From assembly GCF_026745355.1 (NCBI RefSeq), contig NC_079205.1, positions 47,842,027 to 47,906,026 on the forward strand: DNA of 64,000 nucleotides, given 5' to 3'. The stretch comes from Beta vulgaris subsp. vulgaris. Taxonomy: Eukaryota; Streptophyta; Magnoliopsida; Caryophyllales; Amaranthaceae. Positions 22,271 to 34,185 of this stretch are shown one piece after another; position 1 is the first letter of the stretch, and every line of letters begins with the position of its first letter. The position numbers and the translations under genes are program-made. The notes below the pieces were generated by a model, which was not told the DNA's origin, searched no databases, and worked only from the letters and a program-made list of their open reading frames with translations.

Positions 22271-25200
22271 ATGAGTTTAAGAGTAATATTAGCAACATTT
22301 GTTGCAAGTTTACAAATTACATGGGTGACAGGAAATCCACAAGTACCTTGTTTGTTCATATTTGGAGACTCATTGTCAGATAGTGGCAATAATAATAACC
22401 TTGTAACAGCAGCCAAGTGCAACTTTCCACCCTATGGGGTTGATTTTCCTGGAGGGGCAACTGGAAGATTTACTAATGGCAGAACCACCATTGATCTTAT
22501 TGGTAAACTTTTTTTTTTATCCTAATAATAACATTATAATAACGTTAAACTGGTGCCGTTTAATGAAAGTCAGCAGGATTCAAATCCAACAGACTCATAT
22601 TTTAACTAATAATTGTCGCGTGCATAGATTATATTTAAATTAATTGTTTTTGTATGCTGTTTTGATGTAAAAAAACAAAAAAAAAACATTATAAGACCTG
22701 TATTCCTTTCCCGAAAGTAGTATTTTACAGAACCGTTTTACATGCACTAAAATCAATTGTCTTTCGGTGCAATTGTGCAAACTTCATTGTACTGGTTAAA
22801 ACTCATAACTCAAAACTTTCCAATATTCATCACTAACTAGCTATAAGTTTGGACTTTGGACGATAGTGCTTTGAAAGTTGAATAAATGTTTCAATAGTCT
22901 CATGGGTAATTTCCGTTAAATGAAATGTTTTGATTGTCTCATCATGGGTAATATCATAAAAGGAAATTATAACAACTATGTCTGGTACTTTATTTTATTT
23001 ATTTTGGATTGATACGGTCATCTATACTAATATATTAAAAGGCGTGTGAAAACAAGGAACGGTGTTACGTGGCGCTCTCCCTAAGGAGTTTTAGTTCATG
23101 TAATCCATGTACAATAAAAAAATAGAAATTGCATAGTATAGGTTTTGATCCCATGGCCGTGCTATCATATCAAAGTACAATATTAATAAATGAAAATTTT
23201 CTTATCCGGGGCATAGCCCGGACCTAATAATTAGTTTAGTATATTTAAATATGATAAGAGAGATATAAGATATTTTTAGATCATATTAAGTCTTTTTTTT
23301 TCTTCTGAAGGAAGATCAATGTATGTCTTTAATGTTGATTCTTGAGGTTATAGACCAGGTCTTCTAATCAACATTTTTCTGCATTTACATGCACTAAGAT
23401 GAATTATCCTTTTGCGCAAGATACTATGTCAAACTTTATAGTACCGGCCGGTTGTTTCGATTCATACTCGCCAATTTTCATCATTGATTCATTGAAAAGT
23501 TCAGCTTATAAGTAATATATAAATACGATAATTATATCTATAGAAATGATATTCATGAGGGTATCGTTTTTGCTAATTATAATTTATAAATAGACTATAG
23601 TGAGAACAAATAGGAGGGGGAGGTTGTAGCTCATTAGAGTACCACCTCAGATTCTAAGACATTGCTAAGGGTTCGGATTCTCATCCCAATAATATGGTGG
23701 GGATCAATTTTGTAGAGTCAGTGATAGCCTAGCAGGGGTTATCTTTCTTAATAAAAAATACAGTGAGAACAAATAATAATGATAAGAAGTTGATCAAATT
23801 TATTTGCTCCCTAAATATGTATTTTCCTATTTGATCTTCGCAACTCAATGTACTATTTATCAGTCATGTAGTAAAAATAATTGAGTAATTCGGGATCTTA
23901 TTATACCAGCTTTAATATCTATATGCAAAATAATATTTTCATAATTTTGTTATCTCAATAAGAATCTATACAAATATATTAAAAGGTGTGCGTGATAATA
24001 TATACACACCACGTAGTACCTCTGTTACTCCACTAGAATTGTCCAAGGTGTACATAAGTCATATCAATTAACAAAAGTAAAATTCGCTTGCAACAAGATC
24101 TGAACTCGTGACCTCTTGCTATTATACATGACACATTTACCATCTCAACCAACTTTTAGTCATGCTTTAAGTTTTCACATTATTATATTTGTACCTTTTA
24201 AATGGTAAAAAATGTATATTAGAAATTGTCAAACAACCATTGTCAAATTAAAGAAAAACTTTTCATAATTTTTATAAACTTTTTTTTGATTAGTTGGAAC
24301 TATATTGCTACTATATATTCAATGCAAAATTGGTTTCAACAGCAACAACTATGGCTTGGTGCGAGCAGCACCAACAACTTTGAATAATAGTCAGAACATC
24401 ACCACTTATTAATATGGGTGCAACTAGGGATGGCTATGGGACGGGTCAAGTAGAAGACCCGCCTCATCTCCGCCCAACTAGAGCGAGCATATGTCTAGGT
24501 TTAGTGAGGACGGGGCATATCTAGATGGGGATAAAAATCGTACCCGCAATGGGTGGTGGAGCGGGTTTAGTTTATATGCTATACCCGTCCGCTGCGCCGC
24601 CCGCCCCACTTCTCCTTCATCTCATTATGCAACACGTGTCATAAATGATATCGACACCTTGCCAGCAAAAGATTCTGCCGAGACTAGGAATCTCCGGTGG
24701 ATTGCTTGGACGTCGCCACGTCAGTGCCATTTATAATATGTATTGCACCAATGACAAGAGTTGGTGGTGTTCTGGCTATCAGTTTAGAGGTAGTGCTGCT
24801 CCTTACACCTAAGTTCATAATTGGTGTTATTGTGGCCAATTTTGCATTACATATTTTTTCATCTTTTGGCCTTTTATTTATCCCTCTTTCCAATTTTCTT
24901 CCAATTTCGCCAAAAAAACAATAATTGTGATTAAATTATTTTTATCTAGATTTCTAATAGCCACGAATTACTATAGTTGTTATCCTGTTCTTTCACCTTA
25001 TTTTAGTAGTCTACTTATTTTAAGCACAATCAAAGGTTACTCCCTTTTTCTTTATTTCTTATTGATAAATTTTAGATTAGTTTTGTGTTTGTTTTCTTGT
25101 TTAATTTTGCGCTTTTATCTTTCTGGTAAATTGTATATAGTCTTTTGATGTCCCTTTTCATACTTATAGTACGTTCATGGCCTTGTTTTAAGAGTTTATA

Positions 25201-28200
25201 TTAGTCTTCTTGAGTATTGAAGTTTATTTTATTTTTACTAAATAGAAAAAAAGGATATTTCATTTGGTACCATTGTACTTTTGGCTTTTTCATCTGGTAC
25301 CACTATTTTTCAGATATTCTACATGGTACCACTATAATTTGATTTTATTCTCTATGGTAGCATTCAACTAAGTAAAGTGTTAATTTAAGTTAGAATAAGC
25401 TAGAGTTTTACTTCGATTTACATGTTTTAATTTGCGTTAAGGTTTTAGTCGTTAAGGTCAAAGGTGAGGTCATATTTGACAATAAAAAGACATAGAATAT
25501 TATGATCATTTTTATGAAAATTTTGACTGAAAATTAGAGTTTTAAGAGTTAAAACGACACCATAAAATACTAATTTATTAAATTTTTTCAACTGCAAATA
25601 GAAACATGCAAAACCAGACAAAATCGTATTCTTATTCAACCATTAACTAACATTTTACTTAAAAAAGGTATGATAAAGATTAATATTAAATTAGAGTGGT
25701 ATCATGTGGAATTTTAAAATAACAGTGATACCAAATGGAAAAGCCAAAAATTCAATGGTACCAAATGGAATATCCCTAGAAAAAATATAGAAGAAAATAG
25801 TTATAAGTCAACGTACGGTGGTGGTGGTGCTACTGCTACTAATTGTTCAAAAGTCATAGTTGGTGCTACTAAGGCTAGCTTTGTCGTATTGAAATGATAG
25901 AGATTCCTCGACTTTGGCAGAATGTTTGGCTATCGATGTCATTTATGACACACGCTGCTCCCAAATTAATAGTTGGAGATGTTTTTGGCTATTAGTCAAA
26001 GTTTTTTTTTTTTTTTTTTTTTGAAAGAGAAATTTCATTAATTGAAAGCCAAACGGCATCTACAATAGATATTAAAGAAAAACAAGATACAATTAAACAA
26101 GGTTAAATCAAATTCGTCTTCGAAGAAACTATAATGAACCAGATCGAGCAATACAGCGCAGCCCCCTTGTATTTGCTGAATCAAACAGCTATTGATGAGG
26201 AAGTCTATCATTCTGACATAGTTTGGGAAGAGCCTTCTTGATCGAGCCATGTTAACCGCATCCGAGATTCCAATACCTTCATGTTGAGTTTTGAACTTCA
26301 ACCAACAAGAACAATTTCTCATACCTAAAAACAAAACAACCACACTCACAACTCCCATAGAGGAGAAGGAGATCTCCACAACAAGACTAAAAACCCCATA
26401 ACAGGGTTTGAAGAAATCTCATAAAGAGATACTGATTTATTCAACAAAACAAGAAAATAAATAAAAACTGAAATAAAAGGAAAAGGGGGCTTACCATGGA
26501 TGAAATCATCCATGGCAGCCCCTAACTGATGAAGAAGAAGTAGGGGAGGCTAGGGTTTTAGAGAGAAAAAAGAAAATGGCTATTAGTCAAAGTTAGTGGT
26601 GCTCCTTGCAGTCAAGTCATAGTTAATGCTATTGAGGCTAATTTTACCTATATATTTTTAATGTAATTATCATTATAAACTTCTTTTGTACATATTATCA
26701 TAATGACTTGACCTATCATTTGCTAGCTTTATATCTTGAAAATAAATGAACTCATTAACATCTATGACGTTTATTTATGCAGGTGATCGTCTAGGTTTAC
26801 CAGCCTATATCAAAGCTTTTCCAAGTGTAAAAGATGCAGAAATAATTAGAGGCGTAAATTACGCATCTGGTTCGTCTGGAATTCTCAATGAAACTGGCCT
26901 TCAAGTGGTAATATTCATATAACGTCACAAAAATTCAAAGATATTCACAATGGATTTTCTCTAATTTTCTGAAAAGTTCGAAAAATTTGATTTCGGGATA
27001 GTATGAAAATATGATCCTCGGCTAGTTTGGGGAGTTTGGAAGTTTCTATAAGAGGGTTTTGTTACTCATTAATCATTATATATAAGCTTAGGAACTTTGA
27101 GTTCTTTAAGCTTAGATACAAAAAATACGTTGCATTGGGAGGTTAAAATGTTAGATTATTATGTTGGGGTTGAATTTAAGGGTTTAATAAGGTCAAATTG
27201 TTAGTAATTGATTAGAATATTACTCCATCTGTCCTAGAATATAAGTACTGATTCTACTTTTACACGAGAATTAAGATAAAGTGGAATCTTATTTTATTTG
27301 AATGAAAAGATTCATTTTTATTAGGAAACAACTACTGTATATTGTTTTTATTTAACAAAAAATAAAAACTGAATATTAATGTTGTATGGTTTAATGTGGA
27401 GAGAAGTTCAATGGGTTAAAAGATTTCATTTTATCATTAATAATGATGCTTTAGAAGCTGAAATTACAAGAAATGTGTGGGAATCAAATTATTTTCATGC
27501 GAATATTTTGGACATAATTATTGATTGAAAATAAAAACGCTACTTAAATTTTGAAACAATTCAAAAAAAAAGGGGACTTATATTATAGGACAGAAGGAGT
27601 GTTAATTACTTGATAACTTCACATTGGAAATGTGACATTGCGTTGTGTTGACTACTGTGGAAATCATCTACTAACCGTTTCTTGGAATGTTTCACTTCAT
27701 TTTTGATTTGTTATTAGGGGCAACGTATTTGTATGAACGAGCAGATTGATAGACACAGATCAATTGTAAACAAAATCAAGGCAAAATTAGGCCAAGCAGG
27801 CGGTCAAGCTCACCTCAACCAGTGCCTCTACTCCGTTTATGCTGGGAGCAATGATTGGATGTTTAACTATTACTTGCGACCATCTGTGATGGCATCGCAC
27901 ATGCTTCCCAACTCTTACTCTGACGAGCTCATCAAACAATTGACCGGCCAAATAGATGTAAGTCTAGCTCTTCAATCATAACTCTTTTTAGGAAAAATTG
28001 TCAGAAACTACCTATTAAAGACACCTTTTTAAAAAAAACTACCTTATATCATGTTTATTTTATGAAACTACCTTATAAGTGGAAAAACTTTAAAAAGCAT
28101 ACCAAATTCAGAATTTACTAACCATGGTTAACTATTCCTCCAATTATCCTTCTAATATAAGATTACTAAAATACCCTCTTTAATTACCCTAATCCCTCTT

Positions 28201-31200
28201 TGTTAGTTCCCTCATAGCCTCACAACAACGTTTAACTTTCTCACTGTAGCAATTGTCTTCTGTTTTTTTTTAAAAAAAAACCAAGCTAATATTAGCACTG
28301 ACGTTATGTAGCCATCTATAATATACTATCTGCTGATGAATTTAAAAGCTACACAAGCGCCAAAGACAGGTCATACTTGAAGACCACTAAGAGAGAGACT
28401 TCAAAAGCATATAAAACATAACTGCAAATATTTTGAATATGGAGAAGCCTAAATTTCGTTGTTGTGAGGCTATGAGGGAACTAACAAAGAGGGATTAGGG
28501 TAATTAAAGGGGGTATTTTAGTAATCTTATATTAGAATTGGAGGGAGTAGTTAACCATGGTTAGTAAATTATGAATTTGGTAGTGCTTTTTTTAAAGTTT
28601 TTCCACTTATAAGGTAGTTTCGTAAAATAAACATGATATAAGGTAGTTTTTTAAAAAAAAGTGTCTTTAATAGGTAGTTTCCGACAATTTTTCCCTCTTT
28701 TTATACTTTATCAATTTCGAAATAATTATCACCTTCATATAATCTCTATCATACAAGGGAAGTGATGAGCTATGATATGTCCTTATAAATTTACTGAATT
28801 GTCCAATAATCAACTACGACTATCAAAAAAAGGAAATCAAATTCAAACTCAAATATAGCATTAAAAAAATTAACTTAAATGTTGAGGCAATCAAATTATA
28901 ATTGAAGCACTAAAATAAGAAACATTGACTATAAGATTACATCGATCAAATATCTTATAATTAATTCACAAACACAATCAAGTGTTATATCAAAACGAAA
29001 TTAATCAATTAACAAAGTGAAATGATTTATCTAACGCACGAAATTCCAAAAACAATTCACTTAAAATTCTTTTATCATTCATCAAATTTAATTTTAAAAA
29101 CTCTAAAAAAAGAATAAGTAAAAAAAAATTAATAAAAGAAGGGTTAAGTGATAGAGGTTTAAGGCTAGAATTTATGTTTGAAAAAAAAATCAAGCACGCA
29201 TCATGTGAATAAATGGCTAGTATTAAAATATGATAACTTTGAGAGAAAGGAAGGAAACATAAAATAAGAGATTTATTCTCGAATACATATGACAGGATAT
29301 GGTCAATTATTTTTGGACCATTTGAAATTAACATAATCAACATCGATAAGTTATTGGGTGTCTAGACTGGGGCATGGGTCGGGCCTGTTCACGGGCTCGG
29401 CCTGCGGGTTTGAGGCGATGTTGGGCAGGGCCTAAAATTTCCAGATTTTGTCCATGGTCCGGCCAAGGTACAAAGGCATGTAGGTTGAGCTTGTGCCTCA
29501 TGTGGGCCTGACCCGTGTTTTATACTATTTTTTCCATTCGTGGTAGTTTTAGACTAAAAAACAAATAGAATGGGTGTTCGTCCCGCAGGCCATATAGGCG
29601 GGCTCGTGCTGGGTCGGGATTGAAAGAAAATTTATTGACCGTGGCAAGCCCATGATCCACATAGCATACAACAGGCCGGGCCAAAACCGTGTCGGGTCGA
29701 CCTGCGTACTGACCCGACCCATGCCCACCTCTAGGGGTATCTGTTCTATTATATGCATATTTAAGGGGTACCTAATGAATTTTGAAAACGAAGGGATATC
29801 TCATGCATTTAATAAAGCCTGAAAGGAACCTGATGAAAAATGTCTACAAAGAATATAAAACAATTCATTATTATAAAAAGTCACAACTCCCATAACATTC
29901 AAAAATTATATGCATTTTACCTATATCAAGCTCTTCCCGAAAATTGTATTCTAACATAATTATATTAGTTAAAATATTGTAAGGGATTTTAGATATATTT
30001 TTGATCTTATTTTACAATTTTTAAAATATATTATAAATGAAAATTGTTTGAAATGAGTTTTGGACTTGCCTCTGATGATACCAAATTATAAATATACGAA
30101 GTCTATAGAAAAAAAATATTATCAATTTACTCTAAATATTTTCATTTATTTCTTCATCGTAAATCAACCACTTTTTTCTTTTTTTTATCGTCCTAAACTC
30201 TATTATGTATTTTGATCTATCTAAAAATTGTGTATTTATACTGAAATTCTTGAATTATGACATGACATCTGATGGGACAAATGACCGTCAAAATAGAATG
30301 CCAAAGATGTCACAATCTCGTGCATTGTCTTTTGAAACATGCTTTATATATTAGTTATATGATAATTAGATTAAATTGGAAAAATTCAAAGCAAAATTCT
30401 TTTAATCACAACATCAATATAAGTATAAATAAAACCAAAACTGACAACATGGAGTATATACACAAATTATTTCTGGGTGATATATATATTTTCGTAAAAT
30501 ACTCCTAATATCTTAACATAACTTGTTATTTATCTAATTTGATTAATATTTATTATTAAAACCAATAGACATTTTATAGATTAATGAAATATAATCGAAT
30601 GGAGACTGTAAACAATCTAACCAAACTATCTTCTTTATGAGTTTGTTCGTAACTTTGTTTTTTTCCTTTTATGTGTTCTTGTAGAAACTTATGGAAATGG
30701 GAGCCAGGAAGGTCATAATATTTGGGCTTTCACCACTTGGTTGTCTTCCCATTCTAAATTTGATTAAGACATGTTCACCTGTGGTCAATGCCGTCTTGAA
30801 AGCGTTTAACGGCAAGCTAAAATTACTTGTTGATAAATATAACAAGCGTCCAGGTGTCAAGTTTATTTACATCAACACCATGGATATCATCTCCGCAAAT
30901 AATCTCAAAAACATTGGTAATTCACTTTCCTTTTCTCTATTCCCTAAAATTTCCCTCTCCCAACTGTTGAATTGTGTTGATCACAAACATATATACTAAA
31001 GTCATCTCTCTATTATTATTTAAAGTAAAACTTAATAAATGAAGGAAAATGATATACTTCCTCCGTTTCATATTACTCGCTACACTTTTCAATTCACGGA
31101 CTCCTAAGCAATTTTTGGAGAAGAGAGAGGTAGAGAGTAAAAAGAAAGGGACCCATGTGGGAGGAGAAAGATAGAGAGAGTTTATTACTCAAAAAAGAAG

Positions 31201-32060
31201 TGTAGCAAGTAATGTGAAACTTCCCATAATGTAAAGTTTAGCGAATATTTTGAAACGGAGGAATAAGAAGCTTAAAATAGAAATAAAAATTTGAATCAAG
31301 CATTTATTACTTCAAATGATGTGAAACTTTGTCATGAATTCATGAACTGTTTCCATTTTAAAACATGTATTTAATGCTTATATGTAGCCTTATATAATAT
31401 TGATATAAATATATAATTATCAGAGTGTAGCACGGATCTAAACACTAATTATATTATTGTTAAATGAAACTCCATATTAAACTCAGAAGTTATGAATTTA
31501 TGATTGAACACCTTCTGGCAATGTATGACTACATTGTCAAATCTTGATTAGATTTACAAAAATTCCTTCTCCTATATACAACCTCAAAATAAAAAATTCT
31601 AATGAGTTGAACATAACAGTAACTAACTAGTTAGAAGATAAAATTTATTCATATATAACCTATTGACATTCATCATGCAAACTGAGATGTGAAAAGGTCT
31701 AATTTATAATTATTGGTTACAGCTGCGGCAGGCATGAAGAACACAAATAGCCCTTGTTGTGGAGTTGCACCGGAATGTGTTCCATTTAGTGTTCCATGTC
31801 AAGATAGAAACAAACGTGCATATTGGGATCAAGAACATCCTACTGAAGCTGCTAACAAGATTTTGGCTGGTAGAGCTTTCAATGCGCAACTCAAAACAGA
31901 CACTTACCCTATGGACATAAGCGCCCTTGCTCGCCTTCCACTTACCAAAAAAGCAAGCAAACACATACCATCTGCAGGAAAAAGAAGCGCAAAAAAATCA
32001 AAAAGAGTCGCTCCAAAAAGAACAAAAGGAGCTGTTCACAGAAAAGCACACAAACATTAG
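22271..32060 (+). CDS. GDSL esterase/lipase, five exons, 388 residues
   Basis: Exons 22,271-22,502, 26,783-26,907, 27,718-27,957, 30,685-30,916 and 31,723-32,060 join in frame with GT-AG borders. Residues 1-21 are a signal peptide, so the product is probably secreted to the apoplast. SGNH blocks are complete: [10 protein letters not shown] (nucleophile Ser34), [10 protein letters not shown] (101-110), GSND (Asn164) and DQEHPTE (Asp312, His315). Cysteine-rich PCCG (287-290) is typical of the plant family. It would hydrolyse ester or acyl groups of cutin, lipids or cell-wall esters; the substrate is unknown. The usual C-terminus ([11 protein letters not shown], near 348) is followed by an odd tail, residues 352-388, with 15 Lys/Arg and 4 His in 37 residues. 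The introns (4,280, 810, 2,727 and 806 bp) are filled with transposons, yet no exon is hit. Family and exon structure are very likely; final exon extent past 31,990 is less certain. Confidence 0.92.
23021..23234 (+). mobile_element. Non-autonomous Helitron, copy 2, in GDSL intron 1
   Basis: Starts TCTATACTAATATATTAAAA, as in copy 1, has the hairpin CCGGGGCATAGCCCGG and ends ATTAG before a T. 214 bp. Confidence 0.8.
23613..23761 (+). mobile_element. tRNA-derived SINE in GDSL intron 1
   Basis: The head carries an A-box-like TGTAGCTCATTAGAG and a B-box-like GGTTCGGATTC with tRNA-like spacing, and the end is an A-rich tail (AATAAAAAATA). Target duplications AGTGAGAACAAATA at 23,599-23,612 and 23,762-23,775 are perfect over 14 bp. 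Same strand as the gene. Confidence 0.85.
23965..24200 (+). mobile_element. Helitron 5' end, copy 3, truncated or diverged
   Basis: TCTATACAAATATATTAAAA follows an A, matching the 5' end of copies 1 and 2 with one mismatch. No GC hairpin or CTRR end is found downstream, so the 3' limit is arbitrary. Confidence 0.5.
25252..25777. mobile_element. MULE-type non-autonomous element in GDSL intron 1
   Basis: The left end GGATATTTCATTTGGTACC and right end GGTACCAAATGGAATATCC are inverted copies that extend for tens of bases with GGTACCA motifs. Flanks read AGAAAAAA on both sides, in line with an 8-9 bp duplication. No transposase. Confidence 0.72.
26004..26576 (-). mobile_element. Internally deleted L1-type LINE in GDSL intron 1
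   Basis: The element is antisense to the gene. Its plus-strand left end is a run of about 20 T (poly-A tail). Perfect 18-bp target duplications TGGCTATTAGTCAAAGTT lie at 25,986-26,003 and 26,577-26,594. The minus-strand start CTAAAACCCTAGCC with an early ATGGATGATTTCATCC resembles a plant L1 5' end; the end TTAATGAAATTTCTC resembles a plant L1 3' end. The middle, with endonuclease and reverse transcriptase, is missing. The 113-codon frame at 26,038-26,379 shows no known domain. Confidence 0.82.
27223..27599. mobile_element. Stowaway-like MITE in GDSL intron 2
   Basis: The left end CTCCATCTGTCCTAGAATAT and right end ATTATAGGACAGAAGGAG are inverted repeats. TA precedes the left end; TG follows the right end, a one-base decay of the duplication. 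Confidence 0.8.
27991..28694. mobile_element. MULE with about 240-bp terminal inverted repeats in GDSL intron 3
   Basis: Starts GGAAAAATTGTCAGAAACTA and ends in its inverted copy. The 9-bp target duplication CTCTTTTTA is perfect at 27,982-27,990 and 28,695-28,703. The inverted repeats run to about 28,230 and from about 28,455, including ACCATGGTTA and TAGTTCCCTCATAGCCTCAC in both arms. No transposase. A transcript through it would form a long hairpin. Confidence 0.92.
29364..29734. mobile_element. Non-autonomous hAT-like element in GDSL intron 3
   Basis: The ends ACTGGGGCATGGGTCGGG and CCCGACCCATGCCCACCTCT are inverted repeats of the CTAGAGGTGGGCA type. Flanks GGGTGTCT and GGGTATCT would be an 8-bp duplication with one mismatch. 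GC-rich compared with its surroundings. Confidence 0.65.
31057..31263. mobile_element. Stowaway-like MITE in GDSL intron 4
   Basis: CTTCCTCCGTTTCA on the left and TGAAACGGAGGAA on the right, with TA at 31,055-31,056 and 31,264-31,265. Confidence 0.85.
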
Positions 32061-32654
32061 AATATAAACAGAAGTGCAAACATAAAATGAAGTATATACG
32101 TGTTTGCGTAAGAGGTTATGGGTTCAAATCTCATTTCGACACACTTGGATAGGTCTTGTCCCTTTCGTTAGCTTTTTTATTGTTTCCCTTCAATCCGTAA
32201 AAGCAAGCAATAAGGTTCCACCTTGAAAAAAAGAAAGCAAGGAATAAGGTTTCACTCGAAAATACAAGAAAAAAAGAAGAAGCAAGGAATAAGGCATGTT
32301 CTTAGTCTTCTGTGCCTTCTATTACAAGACAAAATTCATCATTTCTGGTTTTGAACATTGCAGAGGCCAATAGAGTTATAGAGACACGAAGAATTGTGAG
32401 CTTATCATTATGTATCATTTACATAGGGCTTAGTGGTTTTATACAATCGATAATTTCTATAGTAAGGTTTACTAATAAATTTATAGTCTTTTCCTAATGT
32501 GACTCAAGTGGGATTTTGAATTTGTAATCACCCATGTATGGATACGATCGTCTAATTACAACTCTAATATTATTTTCTGTAATCACTAAAATCTGTTGTA
32601 AAATCAAATTGGAGAGATAATTGGACTTAGGCACTGGAAATTTATTTAATGTAA
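32061..32654. other. 3' flank of the GDSL gene
   Basis: Probably contains the 3' untranslated region and polyadenylation region of the GDSL gene. A B-box-like GGGTTCAAATC at about 32,130 hints at a decayed SINE, but no A box or target duplication is convincing. Confidence 0.4.
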
Positions 32655-33149
32655 GGATAAATCGCATCTTACCACCTAGACTTTTCACGTTTTTAGAAAC
32701 TCCCACCTTAATGATTTGTTTTATATAAATTTCCACCTACCATTTTCAATTTTATTAAAAACTCCCACCACTTAACGATTTTTGTTAAATTCCATTAATA
32801 AAACCATTAAGTGGGCCCCTCATATACATTTTTTTAACAAAACTGAACTTGAAATAGTTGCAAGTCTCTACAAATAGTTATAATTCGTTCCAAACTTGCT
32901 CCAAAATTGTTGAGATTTTGCCCTTAAATTGATGAATTGACTTCGATTTCAACGTAAATTAATAATAAAATGCATATGTGAGGTCTACTTAACGGTTTTG
33001 TTAACGAAATTTAATTAACAAAAATCGTTAAGTGGTGGGAGTTTTTAATAAAATTGGAAATGGTATGTGGAAATCTATAAAAAAAAAATCATTAAGGTGG
33101 GAGTTTCTAAAAACGTGAAAAATTTAAATGGTTTTGAACAAAAAAATCC
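32655..33149. mobile_element. MULE-type element with long inverted repeats
   Basis: Arms of roughly 150 bp share CACGTTTTTAGAAACTCCCA, CACCTTAATGATT and AAAAACTCCCACCACTTAAC in inverted orientation. Flanks TAATGTAA occur on both sides, consistent with an 8-9 bp duplication. No genes. Confidence 0.75.
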
Positions 33150-33349
33150 CTAATGTAATTAACTAAACAAAATAGGGAAATTCTCATTGGTAACCCTTTA
33201 CTATTGAAAATTATATTTGGTAACCAATCTCAAAAGTTTATTCAAAACGTGACCTCTTAGTTAGTATATTGTTACCAGACGTGACATTAATGAGGTTTTC
33301 CGTTAAATGTCATCTTTAAACACAAATTTTTTTTCTCACTCCACCCTCA

Positions 33350-33765
33350 CCCCGCCAACCCTCTGCATCCCCACCATCCCCACAACAACCCACCCCTGCA
33401 ACCCCCACAACACCCCACCCTGCAACCCCCTACAACAACCCACCTTGCAACCCCCCTACAACAACCCACCCTTGAAACCCCTACAACAACCCACCCTTGA
33501 AACCCCCCAACATAAGCCCTTTGCAGTTCCCCCCACCCCATTTCCGCAAGCCGCCAGCCCCCTTCGCATACCCCCTAACACCAGCCCCCCCTTCCCCCCG
33601 CCTCCCTCTAGAAGCGTCGAGTTTCTGCAACCCCACTACAACAAACCACCCTTGCAACCCCCAGGCCCTTTGCAGTTCCCCCACCCCATTTCCCGCAAGC
33701 CGCCAGCCCCCCTTCGCATACCCCCTAACACCAGCTCCCCCCCCCCCCCCCCGCCTCCTTCAGAA
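33350..33765. repeat. C-rich tandem repeat inside the Pack-MULE
   Basis: About 24-bp units of the type CTACAACAACCCACCCTTGC repeat from 33,360 to 33,510. A longer unit (CCTTTGCAGTTCCCCCCACC onward) is present twice, at about 33,519-33,615 and 33,667-33,770. Poly-C runs reach about 15 bases. The proline-rich frames here are low-complexity products of the repeat. Confidence 0.75.
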
Positions 33766-33861
33766 GTGTCGAGTTTATCGACGTCAATGTAGGTAGTAAA
33801 GACTTCATTCTCGGCTCCGATCTCTTTAGTGGAGGATCCAGTGAATGAATCCAAGGAGAGA

Positions 33862-34185
33862 TCAATGTCGTCGGAGAAGCGAAAAGCCGAAAACTAACCT
33901 CGAAATGTGCGTGACGATGGTGCGGGCCGCGGAACGGGCTTGGGCTTGGGCTCGGAGAAGGAGTGAAGAGCGTGGAATTCGCAGAGGTGATGGTAGGATT
34001 CCATTGGAAGAAGGTTTGATAGGATTGCCATTAATGTCGGGATTAGCGATTGAGGTTGGTGGTGGTGGATCTCGCTTCATTTCCATGGTGAGAGTGGTGT
34101 CTGATTTGGAACGTTGAAAAAAGAAAGAGAGAAAAAGAGCCACCGTAAGCAGCACCGATTGTGCGGTAGTAGCAGAGGTGGCCAA
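33862..34185 (-). pseudogene. Captured gene fragment in the Pack-MULE
   Basis: A 107-codon frame: residues 1-22 resemble a signal or membrane segment (QSVLLTVALFLSFFFQ), followed by a second possible start MEMKRDPPPPTSIANPD, then a Pro/Ser-rich region (NGILPSPLRIPRSSLLLRAQ) and AARTIVTHISRL next to a GT that could be a former splice donor. It looks like the 5' end of a host gene, but I cannot name the parent. Confidence 0.4.

Noticed and set aside
24420..24620. GGGATGGCTATGGGACGGGT segment as a hAT end
   Set aside because: The motif fits a common hAT terminus, but no inverted partner or 8-bp duplication was found.
31430..31450. Helitron-like 3' end (GTAGCACGGATCTAAACACTAAT)
   Set aside because: Resembles decayed Helitron ends, but no hairpin and no TCTATACTA start nearby.
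33307..33792. 161-codon proline-rich ORF
   Set aside because: It is the translation of a C-rich tandem tract inside a Pack-MULE; overlapping frames on both strands are equally open, which is typical of low-complexity DNA.
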